Below, one piece after another: positions 62,495 through 64,000 of a stretch of 64,000 bases of DNA. How positions within the stretch are numbered: position 1 is the stretch's first letter; each line of letters starts with the position of its first letter. A program made the position numbers and the translations under genes. The notes below the pieces were generated by a model that ran no database searches, was not told the origin of the DNA, and saw nothing but the letters and a program-made list of their open reading frames with translations. Origin of the DNA: Rosellinia necatrix (lineage: Eukaryota; Ascomycota; Sordariomycetes; Xylariales; Xylariaceae); assembly GCA_021209875.1 (NCBI GenBank), contig JAGYVD010000008.1:2665501-2729500 (forward strand). Reading direction: 5' to 3'.

Positions 62495-64000
62495 TTAGGT
62501 ATCGCCTAGACCTGCCTTTGTCTTTTTGATGACGTGCATCAGCGGTACGGTGATGCCTTTGGTTTCAACTGTGCCTAGGGACATGCCCTTACTCCAACCC
62601 ATCTTCTCTAGCATTGCCCTTCCTTTGTTCTCTACCCCGATCTCCGAGGCGTGCTGCCCAACGATATCTCCCTCCCGGAGAGTAAGGGACGACTTACCAG
62701 CTCGAGACTTGCCGGTGCGGATCTCGGTTTGCTTGAGGACACGGGTCCGCTGGGCTACCTTTTCGTCCACGTCTACACGCGGGAACCACGTGCGTCTTAC
62801 CCGGCTGAAAGCCTGCTCAAATAGGACCTCATCGTATGGAAGCGTAGTTTTAGTGCGATAGAGGACGGGATATCTGCCAATTCCTGCGCCAGCAGACTTT
62901 GATTTGATATTGAACGTGCTAGCAATGACGTGAATGATCTTACGAGCTCCTTTGTCGAATGGTGGTAAGATAAGCCTAATCGAATTAGTCCATAAATATA
63001 CATCTAGTATGGAGTGGGGGCGGGGAAGGCACACCGTTCTTGGTCGCTGAGGACGAATGCCTCGATCTCGTCGGCTAGATCATCAAGAGACATGCCTCCC
63101 TGGTACTTTACGCGAAGATCGTGAGGATTCGCATTCGTGCCTAGTAAACCCTGCGACCGTAATTCCTCACGGGCCTTCTTCTTGGCTGCTTTCTTGAGAC
63201 GATCTTTTTGGACAGCGGCATTCAAGGCATCTTCCAGCTCCGAATCCGGTAGGCCGAAGAAAACAGGTCCTTTCTTCGATCTTTGTACACGCGACTTTTG
63301 TATATCCATTAGATCCAGTTCGTCGAACGCTTGTGCCATCCTCGTGGCACTTGGGAACTGACTGCCTCCTTGAAACATCTTGGATTTGTTCACGGCACTT
63401 TTCTTCTTGCGGCAAGGTATGTTTGTAGTCTTTACCCATCCATCATTGGGATTGGCACCGTCAAAAAGTATGATATCATCGCTTCCGAGGCCTAGCTCTT
63501 CTTGCTTGGCGAGGAGATGAGCGAGGTGCTCGTCTTCCGACTCGAACTGACGCTCTTCCGCCTCATCGTCCAGCTCATCCCCTGACTCGTCTCCACTAGA
63601 AGGCTGACTAGGTATTGCGTCACTATCTGTGCCACCCAAGTCACGGAGTATGCTAAAGGAATGAGCGCCGATGCTAGGACGCCCGATATCTTCCTCGCTC
63701 TCGTCCCCGTCCTCTAAATCGACTTGCATATTAGCTATATAATCAGCAATGATAGCAGCTTCATCATCATCCTCGTTTGAGTCCGTGTTTGGGCGCTTTC
63801 GCGAGGGCTTTCGTGAGGACAGGCGCTTCCGGGGATTTGAATCCAATGAGATAAAATCAAGCTCCCCAGTTTGGGGGGCCGAACCCGAGGTAAATGAAAC
63901 ATCAACAGTTTCTTTAACAAACGTCGATTCTAACTTAATTTCGTGCGGTGTAGTGGTATCCATACCATCGTTTCTGTTCTCGGCGGGTTTAGAGGACGGA
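62495..64000 (-). CDS. SQS1: SQS1/PFA1-like R3H and G-patch protein, 5' end outside window
   Basis: A G-patch cofactor that activates the DEAH helicase Prp43 in splicing and ribosome assembly (known for yeast Sqs1). Two exons are visible: from beyond 64,000 to 63,035, and 62,975-62,495, joined across a 59-bp GT-AG intron in phase 2 that restores one frame. The frame is open to the window edge, so the ATG at 63,963 is probably internal and the start lies outside; 469 residues follow it. Highly acidic, disordered segments lie at about 65-160. The R3H domain follows at about 300-360, with RKIIH (R321, H325) after LPPFDKGA. The G-patch domain is C-terminal (about 421-467), with GVENKGRAMLEKMGWSKG and a final AGLG. 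The split of R3H by the intron explains why two separate frames appear. It converges on H2B. Confidence 0.9.

Noticed and set aside
62976..63034. Two separate genes for the R3H/G-patch region
   Set aside because: The two frames join across a 59-bp GT-AG intron in phase 2 and together make one SQS1-like R3H domain.

Overview
The window is nuclear DNA of a filamentous ascomycete (Pezizomycotina). The grounds are short GT-AG introns, a KGD2 gene of fungal layout, an H2A ending in SQEL, an H2A/H2B pair transcribed apart, and about 51 kb of A/T-saturated repeats that look mutated by RIP (repeat-induced point mutation). The histone and KGD2 sequences look Sordariomycete, perhaps Hypocreales, but I cannot fix the genus.

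Positions 1 to about 51,370 are a graveyard of LTR retrotransposons with no intact gene. By eye I could separate several families. Family B has 259-bp LTRs: a full-length copy at 12,669-19,875 with a GTTAG target-site duplication (TSD), a second copy cut by the window start (1-3,839), and an almost unmutated solo LTR at 27,232-27,490 (TSD AAACA). Family D is full length at 33,028-41,189, with LTRs of about 320 bp and TSD TAAAT. Family A has LTRs of about 240 bp in six copies plus a fragment; one pair (30,458 and 44,512) brackets element D. Family C is a direct-repeat pair (about 25,921 and 46,794) bracketing the A element. The best reading is D inside A inside C, with a solo B also inside C. 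In each LTR pair the outer edges keep G/C and the inner edges are mutated, so the RIP damage itself marks the element boundaries. Small G/C-rich islands are solo LTRs or outer LTR ends.

From about 51,370 the composition becomes normal and genes appear. In order they are: an unrecognised single-exon gene (51,841-52,464, +); KGD2, the E2 subunit of 2-oxoglutarate dehydrogenase (53,838-55,277, -, 3 exons); the complex I LYR subunit NDUFB9/B22 (56,633-57,280, +, 5 exons, the last only 23 nt); histone H2A (57,886-58,564, -, 4 exons); histone H2B (60,887-61,520, +, 3 exons); and the 3' part of the R3H/G-patch splicing cofactor SQS1 (62,495 to beyond 64,000, -).

The genes alternate between convergent and divergent neighbours. 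KGD2 and NDUFB9 are both mitochondrial and start from one 1.36-kb intergenic region. H2A and H2B share a 2.3-kb intergenic region, which would allow balanced dimer supply. Housekeeping genes begin within about 3 kb of the heterochromatin-like block. I found no tRNA, rRNA or CRISPR array and no convincing new multi-gene system. The most informative signals are the nested elements and the polarity of RIP at their edges.
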